DNA from: Synechococcus sp. CBW1107
GTDB taxonomy: Bacteria; Cyanobacteriota; Cyanobacteriia; PCC-6307; Cyanobiaceae
Assembly: GCF_015841355.1 (NCBI RefSeq)
Contig: NZ_CP064908.1
Coordinates: 3,038,001 to 3,102,000 of the forward strand
DNA: 64,000 bases
Direction of reading: 5' to 3'
Shown: in pieces, positions 9,943 to 18,519 of the stretch
Numbering within the stretch: the first letter of the stretch is position 1
Layout of the letters: every line of letters begins with the position of its first letter
Translations under genes and position numbers: made by a program
Notes under the pieces: model-generated
Seen by the model: the letters and a program-made list of their open reading frames with translations, nothing else
Told to the model about the DNA's origin: nothing
Database searches by the model: none

Positions 9943-10372
9943 GGGGTTCAGCTTGTTCAGTCACTATAGGGAGAGGCCGAGGATGTCCCGCGATACGCCC
10001 AACTCTTTATTGGATGGTCCCGAGAACCAGGTGGATCGTCGTGCCTCTTTCCGTTAACCAAGGTAGGCTCCGCTTCCTTTATCTAACCAACTCCAGCTCT
10101 CACCTGACTTTTGAGTCGCTGTGAGCCAAGGCTAGCTGTGGTTCATGAGTCTGCAAGCCACCTGTCCAGCCCGATACACAAGGCGAGAGTTGGAGTAGTC
10201 AACGCCATTGCTTCCAGCTATCAACAGACTCTGCACCCACAGCAGCTGCGGTCGTTGCTCTTGGCCAAGCCTGAGCACGCCCCTCTTGGCGTATCTCACC
10301 GCTTTCGGTCACCCCCAGCGCAGTGGCCACTGAGCTGATCACGCCGCCAGGTGCTGGCATCCGGGGACCCGC
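9943..10372. other. intergenic, no gene seen
   Basis: About 430 bases upstream of the orphan ATPase. It should hold that gene's promoter. The frames are short and have atypical composition. GC content rises from left to right, marking the join between the AT-rich ATPase gene and the GC-rich prophage remnant. Confidence 0.4.
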
Positions 10373-10684
10373 ATGGCTACCAAGGAGTTGTGCTGAGCCG
10401 GAGGCCCCATCCACTACGCGGTGTTTTTCTGCACTGACGAGGGCTTTGGCATCGAGATGGTCCAGTCCCTCGACGAGGCATATGCGGTGGACATCGTTCA
10501 GGCCCTCCAGCCTGGTGCCGTCGCCCGGGCGGTGCCGGCGGCCTCGCTGGAAGGCAAGAACAAGCACCGGCTCCTGTCGGATTGGATGGACGCCCTGGAG
10601 GAGTCCATGGCCAGGGAGGGAGGGCCAGCGATCCCGAACCCGCTGACCCTGGGGGGCTTAGAGCACGAGCACCCGGGCAGCTGA
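10373..10684 (+). pseudogene. short hypothetical frame with in-frame TGA
   Basis: ATG 10373 begins MATKELC, then meets TGA (10394-10396) in the same frame. The frame continues as AGGPIHYAVFFCTDEGFGIE... for about 95 residues to a stop at 10682-10684. The downstream part looks protein-like (acidic/amphipathic, with VDIVQALQPG and DWMDALEESMA). It could be a gene with one nonsense change or a chance frame. Its 3' end overlaps the convergent gene at 10658-10870 by 27 bases. Confidence 0.3.
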
Positions 10685-10870
10685 TCCCCAGATCAGCTGC
10701 TGATTGTGCGCCAGCAGCAGGGCCTGCTCCCGCGGCAGCCAGTGGGGATCTGCGCAGATGTGCCCCTCGCCATCGAGGAACAGGCGCCGCGCCTCCGTGC
10801 TGCCCTTGGCAGACAGACGGAAGGAGACCAGGCGGATCGGGCAGGCCGGGGCAACGGGTGTGGTGGCCAT
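10658..10870 (-). CDS. 70-residue hypothetical protein, paralog 1
   Basis: ATG 10870 gives 70 residues: MATTPVAPACPIRLVSF..., RRLFLDGEGHICADPHW, LPREQALLLAHNQQ and a hydrophobic end VLVL. A second gene of the same length and plan lies at 16546-16758 (CPIRIIS..., VLFLDREGHISAQPHY, VPREQALILAANQQ), which supports both as real. The product looks like a small beta-rich domain. Function unknown. The pair flanks the capsid-like module on the opposite strand. Confidence 0.6.
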   Translation of the reverse strand: MATTPVAPACPIRLVSFRLSAKGSTEARRLFLDGEGHICADPHWLPREQALLLAHNQQLIWGSAARVLVL

Positions 10871-11018
10871 GGCGGTGATGCAGAGAGGACGCGACCACCG
10901 CGCCCCGCCATGACGGGGCATCCTGCGGAGCGCCTGCTGCCCTCGCCGCCAGCCGACACGCCATGCCCTGAACTGACCACCAGCCGCCGGTCTTTGCGCG
11001 ACATGGCAACAGATCCTG

Positions 11019-11957
11019 TTGTCACTGGGGCCAGGCCCCGGGAGCGTGCCCTTGGGCCTGACCTTGATCGAGGCGCAGAAATACGCCCGCCGCGCTGAAC
11101 AGCTGGCGGTGCTCAAGACCTTTGCGGAGGGTGAACTGTTGCGCCGCCTGCCCTTCCGCAACCTCGTGGGCGGCTCGCTGAGCTTCCCTGCTGAAACCAA
11201 GCTGCCGCGCGTCGGTTTCCGGGCAGTGAACGAGGGCTACCGCCAGAGCTACGGGGTGATCAACTCCGATTCGGAGTTCGTGCACCTGTTCGGCGGCGAC
11301 CTGGATGTGGACCGCTCGATCGTGGACCTGCAGGGCCCCGAGGCCCGCGCTGCCCAGACCGAGATGAAGGTGCGCTCGATGCGCCTCACCCTGGAAGCCG
11401 CGATCATCAATGGCGATGACACCTTTGATCCGCGGGCCTTCAACGGGCTGAGCAAGCGCCTGGTGCCTGGCGACGACCAGACGATCGACAACGGCGGCAG
11501 CACGCTCAACCTGCTGGCGCTGGAGGCGCTGACCGACAGCGTGATCGGCTACGGCGGCGACAAGGTGCTGATCGCCAGCAAGGCCGCCCGCCGCCAGATC
11601 AGCACCGCCTCCCGTCAGGCCGGCGGCGACCTCTACGAGGTGATCGACGGCCGGCACTATTTCGAGGGCGTCGAGATCCTGCTGGTGGAGGAGGACGCCG
11701 AGGGCAACGCGGTGCTCGGTTACGACGAACCGGGCGACACCACCTCCATCTACTGCTGCGTGCTCGGCGATGCGGCGGTCTGCGGCCTGCAGGGTCCGTT
11801 CGAGGGCCGCTACGGCATCTCGGTGCGGGACTTCGGGGAAGTGCACGACGCGCCGGTATTTCGCACGCGGGTGGATTGGTACGTGGGCTTTGCGGTGTGC
11901 AACCGCAAGGCAGCAGCCCGCCTGTTCAACGTCGCCCCCATGCCGCTGGTGGTCTGA
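11019..11957 (+). CDS. phage major capsid protein-like
   Basis: A 312-residue protein with the plan of tailed-phage or encapsulin-like major capsid proteins. It has an N-terminal helix (GLTLIEAQKYARRAEQLAVL), a region with RLPFRNLVGGSLSF, an acidic E-loop-like part (SDSEFVHLFGGDLDVD), then MRLTLEAAIINGDD, a spine-like segment and a C-terminal strand RVDWYVGFAVCN. Such proteins build the head shell. The start is doubtful: the frame opens with TTG 11019, while ATG 11003 is in a different frame, so the original start may have been lost. No terminase, portal or protease gene is nearby. Confidence 0.65.
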   Translation: MSLGPGPGSVPLGLTLIEAQKYARRAEQLAVLKTFAEGELLRRLPFRNLVGGSLSFPAETKLPRVGFRAVNEGYRQSYGVINSDSEFVHLFGGDLDVDRSIVDLQGPEARAAQTEMKVRSMRLTLEAAIINGDDTFDPRAFNGLSKRLVPGDDQTIDNGGSTLNLLALEALTDSVIGYGGDKVLIASKAARRQISTASRQAGGDLYEVIDGRHYFEGVEILLVEEDAEGNAVLGYDEPGDTTSIYCCVLGDAAVCGLQGPFEGRYGISVRDFGEVHDAPVFRTRVDWYVGFAVCNRKAAARLFNVAPMPLVV

Positions 11958-12015
11958 GACAGCGCCTGAACCCACGAACGATTCATCCCAACACCCCCCA
12001 TCCAGGAGAACCCTG

Positions 12016-12450
12016 ATGACCTCTCAAGCCACCCGGCTGCTCGACGCCCAGACGGTGCTCGTCGGCTGGATCAACCACTCCGCCACCGACTGCTACGAGC
12101 ACAGCCGCAGCAGCGGTGATGTGGTGAACCTCGGCACCGATCTCGATGCCACCAGCTCCTTTGTGCTGGTGGCATCCCACCCCGGCCACAGCGAGGCGGT
12201 GACCGTGACGCTGGAGCTCGCTCCACTGCTGGCCGATGGCACCACCGGCAACTGGATCACGGCTGCTGCCGTCGCCATCCCCGCTGCTGGCGGCAAGGTG
12301 GAGGCGATCATCAGCGGCGCTGCCCTGCTGATCAACCCGGCCGACAGCGAGCTGATCACGCCGCCCTGCCTGCGACTGGCGCGGGCGACGGTGAGCCCTG
12401 GCACTCCGATGGGGATGACCGTGGCGCTCACCGCCAACCAAGGGCTGTGA
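12016..12450 (+). CDS. hypothetical prophage virion-associated protein
   Basis: A 144-residue protein from ATG 12016, preceded by a good RBS (AGGAGA, 12004-12009). It follows the capsid-like gene by 58 bases. The sequence is beta-rich with repeated Thr/Val/Ala strands (FVLVASHPGHSEAVTVTLEL, GMTVALTANQGL) and no charged clusters. A head-decoration or head-tail joining role is possible from position alone; I recognise no family. Confidence 0.55.
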   Translation: MTSQATRLLDAQTVLVGWINHSATDCYEHSRSSGDVVNLGTDLDATSSFVLVASHPGHSEAVTVTLELAPLLADGTTGNWITAAAVAIPAAGGKVEAIISGAALLINPADSELITPPCLRLARATVSPGTPMGMTVALTANQGL

Positions 12451-12451
12451 G

Positions 12452-13234
12452 GTGAGCGCCATGGGCAACCCACTCGACACCCTCAACGTGGCGGCCGGAG
12501 CTGAGGCCCTGCCGCTGGAGCTGCTGCAGCCTCTCGACAGCAGCAACCCCGCATCCACGCCTGTTTGCCTATCGGGCCCGGAGCAGCGGCCACTGGTCAC
12601 CCCCGATCCCGGTGTGATGGGCGGAGACGGCGACAGTTCCGGGCTGCCGCCCAGCCAGCTGCTGATCGGCAAGGACGGTGCGACCCGCTCGATCTGGCCA
12701 GTGCACCTGGCCGGCTGGCAGGCCCTGGGCTGGCAGCTGCTCAGCCCCGCCAGCGGCGGCGATGACCCGGCACCGGTGGATGCCGAGGACAACGCGCCGG
12801 AGCCTGTGGTGGACCCCGGCCAGGCGCCGCCTGAGCAGGAGGCGCCGGTGACGGAGCCAGAGCTGGTGGATGCGCTGGGCCTCGAGCCCGAGCAACCGGA
12901 AGCGACGGAACCCGCCCCGGCAGCAGGTGAGCCCGCCCCCACCGGTGAGCCGCTGGAGTCAGCGGCAACCACCACCAGCGACGGAGAAGCCCTGCTGGCC
13001 ACTGAGGCCACCGATTTCCAGTCGATGACCAAGGCCCAGATCGTCGAGTTCTGCTCCACCGTTTACGGCGTGGAGCTCGATGGCAGCCAGACCAAGGCCG
13101 AACTGGTGGAGCAGGCCACGGCACTGGAGGCCCAGGCCAGCGGCAGCAGCACGGCCACCAGCGACGGCACGGGTGTCGCCAGCAGCGATCCTGCCGATCT
13201 GGCGGCCCTGGAGCTGGGGGATGCCCTGCTCTGA
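12452..13234 (+). CDS. hypothetical prophage protein with HeH/SAP-like C-terminus
   Basis: 260 residues from GTG 12452, or 257 from ATG 12461. The middle (about 105-185) is a Pro/Glu/Ala-rich linker. The C-terminal part contains MTKAQIVEFCSTVYG...QTKAELVEQA, a helix-extended loop-helix pattern like SAP/HeH domains in phage and termination-factor-like proteins. The Pro-rich linker plus small DNA-binding-like domain suggests a tail or scaffold accessory. A similar HeH-like segment occurs at 39494-40003. Confidence 0.5.
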   Translation: MSAMGNPLDTLNVAAGAEALPLELLQPLDSSNPASTPVCLSGPEQRPLVTPDPGVMGGDGDSSGLPPSQLLIGKDGATRSIWPVHLAGWQALGWQLLSPASGGDDPAPVDAEDNAPEPVVDPGQAPPEQEAPVTEPELVDALGLEPEQPEATEPAPAAGEPAPTGEPLESAATTTSDGEALLATEATDFQSMTKAQIVEFCSTVYGVELDGSQTKAELVEQATALEAQASGSSTATSDGTGVASSDPADLAALELGDALL

Positions 13235-13314
13235 TCCCAGCAGCCAGCGCTGCCCCGGCCAGCGCATTCCTGGCTGGGGGCTGGCAACAGCTCAGCAGCA
13301 CTGCCCTGGCGCCA

Positions 13315-13557
13315 ATGGCCACTCCCGATCCGGCTGTGCTGGCCGAGCTGACGGCCCAGTGCCGCAGCAGCAGCCGGCCGCAGGGGGTGATCTTCCTGGG
13401 CCAGGCCCAGCTGCAGGACGGCGGCACCCCTGAACCACCCCCGTCCGGGGGCGTCAGTTCGGTGCAAGCTCTGGCGCCGCTGGTGAGTGTTGCCTCAATC
13501 GACGGGGTGGTGGTGCTTGCGCTGGACCTGCGCCTGCTCAGCCCCTTGCCGCACTGA
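13315..13557 (+). CDS. small hypothetical prophage protein
   Basis: 80 residues from ATG 13315: MATPDPAVLAELTAQCRSS..., a Gly/Pro spacer, then two hydrophobic strands ending LALDLRLLSPLPH. The frame is open back to 13234, so an upstream non-ATG start is possible. It sits in line with the structural-like genes with short gaps. Function unknown. Confidence 0.4.
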   Translation: MATPDPAVLAELTAQCRSSSRPQGVIFLGQAQLQDGGTPEPPPSGGVSSVQALAPLVSVASIDGVVVLALDLRLLSPLPH

Positions 13558-13597
13558 TTTCTCCCCTCCACCTCTCTCCCCTTCTGCACTGATCGCC

Positions 13598-14275
13598 ATG
13601 GCCACCACCACCGAGAGCCGCACCTCCGGCCGTTCCCTGCCCCAGCCCACCGACCTGCTGCTGGTGCAGCGCGGCAGCACGCCCTACCGGGCCACTGCCG
13701 AGGAGGTCAAGGCGTTCATGCTCACGCCGGCCACGGCGGCGGCGATCGGGGCTATCAAGCCCGGCACCAACCTCTCGGTCGATGCCGATGGCATGCTCCA
13801 TGCCGCCATTCCCGGCGCACTGCACTACCGGGGTGCAATCGACCCCACCACCGCGGAGGCCCCGGCCGATGCCGCTGTTGGAGACGTGTATTTGGCCAGT
13901 GCCGGCGGTCCTGCCCTGGCGAGCTGGAGCGGCATCGCCGGAGCGGAGATCGCCCAAGGGGATCTCCTGCTGTTTGACGGCAGCAACTGGAGTGCCAACG
14001 CCGCCCTGGGCCCCGATGGCGCCGGCGTGATCCGCATCCAGGTGGCCGCACCGCTGGCCGTCGATGAGAGCGATCCCGCCCAGCCGCTGCTGAGCGTTGA
14101 ACCCGCAACCACCGCCGCTGCCGGAGTGGTGCAGCTGGCCGACCCGTTGGCGCTGGGGGACGGCACCCCCGGGCGGGTGGTGGATGCGGCCCAGCTGCAG
14201 GCGGCGCTGGCCACCGCCCAGCCGGCCGGCGACTACATGCCGCTGGACCTGAGCACCCTGCCGGCCCTGCCCTGA
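13598..14275 (+). CDS. tail fibre/collar-like hypothetical protein
   Basis: 225 residues from ATG 13598. The N-terminus carries LPQPTDLLLVQRGSTPYRAT, a pattern seen at the start of phage fibre and collar-like proteins that present a short anchoring motif. The rest is Ala/Gly-rich with GDVYLASAGG..., LLLFDGSNWSANAALG and ATTAAAGVVQLAD, the last a motif seen in tail-fibre repeat proteins. It lies immediately upstream of the propeller protein, so the two may form a fibre complex. Confidence 0.5.
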   Translation: MATTTESRTSGRSLPQPTDLLLVQRGSTPYRATAEEVKAFMLTPATAAAIGAIKPGTNLSVDADGMLHAAIPGALHYRGAIDPTTAEAPADAAVGDVYLASAGGPALASWSGIAGAEIAQGDLLLFDGSNWSANAALGPDGAGVIRIQVAAPLAVDESDPAQPLLSVEPATTAAAGVVQLADPLALGDGTPGRVVDAAQLQAALATAQPAGDYMPLDLSTLPALP

Positions 14276-14287
14276 CCACCGCAGCTG

Positions 14288-15337
14288 ATGACCCTCCAAC
14301 CAGGCGACCTGCTGGCGATCACCCGCCCTGCTGGGCCCCAGGTCGGCACCTACCAACTGCCGGCAGCGGCATTGGCGGAGCTACTGAACCCGCCGCCAGT
14401 GCTGGGAATCAGCGGTGTGGTTTGGTCAACCGTGCGCTCGGCGGCAGACAACAGCTGGCAGGCGATCTGCTGGTCACCGGAGCTGCAGCTCTACGCCTGC
14501 GTAGCGGGTAGCGGCAGCGGTAACCGGGTGATGACCTCAAGCGATGGCATCCGCTGGAGCCCCCAACCATCAGCGGCGGAGCACAACTGGGTGGCGCTCT
14601 GCTGGGCCGCCGAGCTGGGGCTGTTTGTCGCCGTCAGCGACAGCGGTATTGGGAATCGGGTGATGACCTCACCGAATGGCCGCAGCTGGACCCTGCGCCA
14701 GACGCCTGCCGACAACAGCTGGACCTCGATCTGCTGGGCACCTGCGCTGGGCTTGTTGGTGGCCGTGGCCAGCAGCGGCACCGGCAACCGCGTGATGACC
14801 AGCCGCGATGGCATCACCTGGACAGCCGGCCCGGCTGTCGCGGATCAGGAGTGGCGCTCCATCTGCTGGGCGCCTCAACTGGGGCAGCTGGTGGCGGTGA
14901 GCAGCACGGGCGGGAGCCAGCGGGTGATGACCTCCAGCGATGGCCGCAGCTGGACGCTGCGGACGGCCGCCGCAGCCAACAGCTGGACGGCGCTCTGCTG
15001 GGCGGCTGAGCTGGGCCTGCTGGTGGCGGTGAGCAGCAGCGGCCGGGGCAATCGGGTGCTGACCTCCCCGAATGGAATCAGCTGGACCAGCCGCAGTTCG
15101 GCAGCCGACAACGCCTGGACCTCCCTCTGCTGGGCGCCGGAGCGGGAGCTACTGGTGGCCGTGGCCAGCAGCGGCACCGGCAGCCGGATCATGACCAGCG
15201 CCTATGGCCTCAACTGGACGGTGCGCAGCTCCCCGGCTGATCTGGGCTGGCGCTCGCTGTGCTGGTCGCCCCAGCGGCGTCAGTTCGCGGCTGTGAGTAA
15301 CAGCGGCGCTGGCAACCGGGTGATGGTGAGCCCGTGA
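14288..15337 (+). CDS. seven-repeat Asp-box (BNR-like) beta-propeller protein
   Basis: 349 residues. After an N-terminal anchor resembling the upstream protein (LQPGDLLAITRPAG) come seven repeats of about 43 residues. Each has W-x-x-[IL]-C-W-[AS]-P/A-E/Q, then a LLVAVASSG strand, then GNRVMTS followed by an Asp-box-like S-x-D/N-G-x-x-W. The GNRVMTS-type motif can be counted seven times, which predicts one seven-bladed propeller. Such folds in phage tails usually bind sugars or cell-surface receptors. The paired Cys-Trp in every blade is unusual. Confidence 0.65.
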   Translation: MTLQPGDLLAITRPAGPQVGTYQLPAAALAELLNPPPVLGISGVVWSTVRSAADNSWQAICWSPELQLYACVAGSGSGNRVMTSSDGIRWSPQPSAAEHNWVALCWAAELGLFVAVSDSGIGNRVMTSPNGRSWTLRQTPADNSWTSICWAPALGLLVAVASSGTGNRVMTSRDGITWTAGPAVADQEWRSICWAPQLGQLVAVSSTGGSQRVMTSSDGRSWTLRTAAAANSWTALCWAAELGLLVAVSSSGRGNRVLTSPNGISWTSRSSAADNAWTSLCWAPERELLVAVASSGTGSRIMTSAYGLNWTVRSSPADLGWRSLCWSPQRRQFAAVSNSGAGNRVMVSP

Positions 15338-15340
15338 CCC

Positions 15341-15535
15341 ATGCCTGACACCACGACACCCCTGCCAGCGATTGGCTCGCGTTGCTGGCGCGACCTGATC
15401 AGCTCGGAGACCGGGGCCACGGTGCTCAGCCTTGCGGCTGGGACTCCCGAGGACGATCCGATGATGGAGCTGGCCTACGACGAGGGCGGCAGCGGCTGGT
15501 GGCCGCTCTCCACGCTGGTTGTCGAGCAGGCCTGA
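15341..15535 (+). CDS. small hypothetical protein
   Basis: 64 residues starting 3 bases after the propeller stop, so probably co-translated. It is a compact, acidic, Trp-containing domain (GSRCWRDLISSETGATVLSL, ELAYDEGGSGWWPL). It may be a chaperone or cap for the propeller protein, which is inferred from adjacency only. Confidence 0.45.
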   Translation: MPDTTTPLPAIGSRCWRDLISSETGATVLSLAAGTPEDDPMMELAYDEGGSGWWPLSTLVVEQA

Positions 15536-15546
15536 GCTGAGGGGCC

Positions 15547-16467
15547 TCAGCCCTCTCCCACCAGCTGCTGGCGCAGGGCAGCGAGGGCCTTTTTCTGAGC
15601 CCGCTGCACTGACATGGCGCTGATCTGGAGCCGCTCGGCTGCAGCGCGGAGCGACAGGCCCTCCAGGATCGTGAGCCGCAGGGCCGTGGCCTGGGCTGCC
15701 GGCAGCTGCTCCACCAGCTGCTCCAGCGCCAGGCCATTCATGGCCTCGCTGATGGCTGGCTCAACTTCTGGTGCTGCCAGCTGATCGAGCAGGCACGGCT
15801 CGCCATCAGCGCTGGCATCGAGGCTGATGTGGCCGAGCGGGCAGGTGCCCTTCTCGTGCTCGCGGCGGGAGATGCGCACCAGCCGCACCCGATCGCGCAG
15901 GTGGTGCTGCAGGGCCCCGGTGATGCAGCGGCGCAGATAGGGAGCTGGCGGCTCCCCTGCTCTGCAGCGGGGGGCGGAGCGAACCAGGGCCTCACGGGCC
16001 ACCTGGATCAGATCCTCCCGCTCCACCAGCGGGAACAGGCGCCGGGCGGTGGCTGAGGCAATGGCATCAGCCACCGGCAGGTGCTCCAGCACCAGGGCAT
16101 CGCGGGCCTTGAGGGCAGAACGGCTGAGGGCTTGGCCTGCCGGCTTCTGGCGGCGGGAGGAGGAAGCGGGGGAAGCCACCTGAGGGACGGCGGAGAACCC
16201 CACCCCCACCGGCCGGCCGGAGCGCCATGGCAAGGACGCCCCGAGGCAGAGCCTCCAGGGGCGCCTGGCCCGATCCTTGATGCGGCGTGAGGACTGGCCG
16301 AGGGATGCGGTGGGTGTGCGCCGGCCCAGTGGCCAACCCCTCCCCCACTGCCGGTGCTGCAGGGTGCCCAGCCCAGGGACCGCCCCGGAACCGTCAAGCC
16401 GTTGCGGTGATCCGCGTCGCTGATGAACCTGCGGCGTCACCCGCTCGCTCGTGAGGGAGGCATCCAT
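15547..16467 (-). CDS. sigma-70 family RNA polymerase sigma factor
   Basis: The credible domain is the C-terminal 190 or so residues. It has a region 2-like part (HLPVADAIASATARRLFPLVEREDLIQVAREAL), a region 3-like linker, and a region 4 helix-turn-helix (LRLTILEGLSLRAAAERLQISAMSVQRAQKKAL). It would direct RNA polymerase to a small promoter set. The N-terminal 110 residues are basic, Pro/Arg-rich and may not be translated; the only ATG is 16467 and an internal GTG start is possible. It runs convergent to the prophage-like genes, so it may control them. Confidence 0.65.
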   Translation of the reverse strand: MDASLTSERVTPQVHQRRGSPQRLDGSGAVPGLGTLQHRQWGRGWPLGRRTPTASLGQSSRRIKDRARRPWRLCLGASLPWRSGRPVGVGFSAVPQVASPASSSRRQKPAGQALSRSALKARDALVLEHLPVADAIASATARRLFPLVEREDLIQVAREALVRSAPRCRAGEPPAPYLRRCITGALQHHLRDRVRLVRISRREHEKGTCPLGHISLDASADGEPCLLDQLAAPEVEPAISEAMNGLALEQLVEQLPAAQATALRLTILEGLSLRAAAERLQISAMSVQRAQKKALAALRQQLVGEG

Positions 16468-16545
16468 GGATCCAGGAAGCCCAAGCCCACGGGCGGTGTG
16501 GCAACACCCGAAAGCCGGAGGCGGAGGGCCTCCGGCCCCGAGAGC

Positions 16546-16758
16546 TCAGAGCACCCGCACCTCGGCCTGGGGACCGAGCACCCGCTGCTGATTGGCAGCC
16601 AGGATCAGGGCCTGCTCGCGGGGCACGTAATGCGGCTGGGCGCTGATGTGCCCCTCGCGATCGAGGAAGAGCACACGCAGCAGCTGGCCGGCGGCATCAA
16701 GGATATGCACCGAGATGATGCGGATCGGGCAGGAGCGGCTGAGGGGAGTGGCGGCCAT
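16546..16758 (-). CDS. 70-residue hypothetical protein, paralog 2
   Basis: ATG 16758 gives 70 residues (MAATPLSRSCPIRIISVHIL..., LFLDREGHISAQPHYVPREQ, ...VRVL). It has the same length and order of motifs as 10658-10870. It ends about 80 bases before the sigma factor frame begins. The two paralogs mark the two sides of the prophage remnant. Function unknown. Confidence 0.6.
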   Translation of the reverse strand: MAATPLSRSCPIRIISVHILDAAGQLLRVLFLDREGHISAQPHYVPREQALILAANQQRVLGPQAEVRVL

Positions 16759-16935
16759 GGCTGGGCTGGCGAACGACACCGCCGTTGAGCCCCGGCGCCG
16801 CCAGCGCCGCGCAAGGGTCGCGGAGCGACTCGCGTCAGCCCTTGCGCGGTGCGCAAGCCGGGGCAGGCCGGGTGGCGTGATCGCCAGACCCCAGGGGCGT
16901 CGATCAGTTCCGCTAAGCCCTTTCCGGGACTGGCA

Positions 16936-17517
16936 TCAACCAGCCGGTTCCTTGCGGATAACCCCAGAGAATCCCATCACCACTGGCGGCTGATAGGGCC
17001 TGAGCTGCTGGGCCGTGGCCTCCAGGAAGGCCACCAAGATCGTGATCAGCAGGATGTAGTCCCGCAGGGCGGGCTCCAGGGGGCCGTGGGCCGAGGGTGG
17101 CTGGGCGGCCAGCACCGTTTCCAGAGGAGCCCAGAGGGGGTTGGTGCGGGCCTCTGCATAGATCTCGGCCAGACGGGCGCTGTGGGCAGGATCAGCCAGC
17201 GATGCCGATTCAGTGGAATGCGCGAAGGCGTTGCGCAGCTTGCGCAGAGCAGAGAAAGCCCGCTCCACCGGGGCGTCGATCAGGCCCAGACGGCGAGCGA
17301 GAGCGACCTTGGCACCGAGGGAGCCCAAAGGCCGATCCGGCAGGAAGAGGCCATCACCGCGGTTGGGTGCCGGGGCCATCACCGCCTGTAGCAGGTGCTC
17401 AAGGGCGGCATCGACCCGGGCCACGCCCACCAGCACCGCGCCTCGGCCGCGCTCCTCGAGCATCTGCAGGGCGATGCGGCGAGCACCGTCGGTTGCCGAA
17501 ACGTCAATCGTGGCCAT
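16936..17517 (-). CDS. MltR/HEPN-like helical protein
   Basis: 193 residues, almost all helical. It resembles the MtlR/DUF4145-like group: an N-terminal VARVDAALEHLLQAVM helix, then LRKLRNAFAHS, an R-N-x3-H motif as in HEPN domains, and a C-terminal hydrophobic helix DYILLITILVAFLEATAQQL (about 150-170). HEPN proteins often act as RNases or as partners of nucleotidyltransferase antitoxins, but no such partner is adjacent. A regulatory role as in MltR is an alternative. Confidence 0.5.
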   Translation of the reverse strand: MATIDVSATDGARRIALQMLEERGRGAVLVGVARVDAALEHLLQAVMAPAPNRGDGLFLPDRPLGSLGAKVALARRLGLIDAPVERAFSALRKLRNAFAHSTESASLADPAHSARLAEIYAEARTNPLWAPLETVLAAQPPSAHGPLEPALRDYILLITILVAFLEATAQQLRPYQPPVVMGFSGVIRKEPAG

Positions 17518-17588
17518 GGCAGGTGATGCGCACGCCGAAGTTTTGTGCAGACCATGCCAGCCTTGCAGGGGCGCTGAGCTGGAGAGCC

Positions 17589-17810
17589 ATGGCCTACCCC
17601 AACATTGAAGCCATCCTTGATGACGGCGGAGACATCACGGTGGGCCGGGTAGCTGGCGAGTGTGTGGCAGCCGCCAGCACCAGCTACGACTGTCCGGTGA
17701 TGCTGGTGCGGCGAGAAGGCGAGAGCTTCGTGGCGCTACTGAGACGGCTGGATCGCTCGATCGGCAAAGCCTGGGACAGCGAAACGATTATTGATGAAGT
17801 CAATGGTTGA
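17589..17810 (+). CDS. small hypothetical protein (MAYPNIEAIL family)
   Basis: 73 residues from ATG 17589, with a purine-rich RBS (GGAGAG) just upstream. The sequence has MAYPNIEAILDDGGDITVGR, then CPVMLVRREGESFVALLRRL and an acidic end. A broken paralog at 38067-38229 keeps both conserved blocks, which supports the gene. It ends overlapping the 3' end of the convergent RNA ligase gene by 11 bases. Function unknown. Confidence 0.55.
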   Translation: MAYPNIEAILDDGGDITVGRVAGECVAAASTSYDCPVMLVRREGESFVALLRRLDRSIGKAWDSETIIDEVNG

Positions 17811-18519
17811 GAGCCAGGCTGTAATCGATTCCGTTCCATTCGATCGGCCGAGATCTCCAATGTTTTTCGATGGCCTGGTTGAAATCAGGCCGGACGAGCT
17901 TGGCCCGACCCTTGCACCATTGCAGATTGTCCTGGCGGAGGATCACTCCCTCCGGGGGGCCTGGGTGAAAGCGGCTGTGAAAATGATTAATCTCGCTGCG
18001 CAGTCCGTTGACGGTGTGGCGACTGTTGTCCTGGAGGAGGGGAACGGTGACCAAACCCAGCTTCTTTGCAGCGACATCTCGCCTCTGGCGGCTCCAGAAG
18101 CATTGTCGCGCTGAATCGGCAACATCGAACAGCAAGAAAGGATCAGGCAAGTGGGTGTAAGCCACCGAATGGCGGGCGGCACACCACTCGCCGAAAAGGA
18201 TCAGGTCGCGGTGCTCAGTTTCTCGAAGGAACGCTTCAAGATCGGGTCCATGCAGGGCGAGCCAGGTCTTCAGACCTGAGAACTGACCGTTGTAAGGGGC
18301 CTGAAGATAGTCGCCGCGCTGCTGGATGCGCAGATTGCCTTCTGCGCTGAGTGAGAAGCCGATGTTGGCGCCATCAATCTTTTCTTCGATCACTACGGGT
18401 TGAGCGAGGAAAGCTTTGGCTTCATGGGTGGTGAAGATCTTGTCATCGCGAACGGGGCCGCTACCCAGCCAGGCGAGGTGTGGGGTGTGTGGGAAGCGGT
18501 AGAAGGAGGCAACCATCAA
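17800..18519 (-). CDS. RNA ligase-family nucleotidyltransferase
   Basis: A 239-residue protein with the motifs of the covalent nucleotidyltransferase superfamily. Motif I is EEKIDGAN with K47 as predicted AMP-accepting lysine; motif III/IIIa is LILFGEW (about 106-112); motif IV is EGVILR (190-195); motif V is AKLVRPDF with K207. The length and the KxDG context fit Rnl2-like RNA ligases, which seal nicks in RNA. No DNA-ligase OB fold or BRCT follows. Its start overlaps the stop of the PIN gene by 4 nt, so it is the last gene of the operon. With a PIN nuclease upstream, a break-and-seal RNA role is suggested but unproven. Confidence 0.75.
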   Translation of the reverse strand: MMVASFYRFPHTPHLAWLGSGPVRDDKIFTTHEAKAFLAQPVVIEEKIDGANIGFSLSAEGNLRIQQRGDYLQAPYNGQFSGLKTWLALHGPDLEAFLRETEHRDLILFGEWCAARHSVAYTHLPDPFLLFDVADSARQCFWSRQRRDVAAKKLGLVTVPLLQDNSRHTVNGLRSEINHFHSRFHPGPPEGVILRQDNLQWCKGRAKLVRPDFNQAIEKHWRSRPIEWNGIDYSLALNH

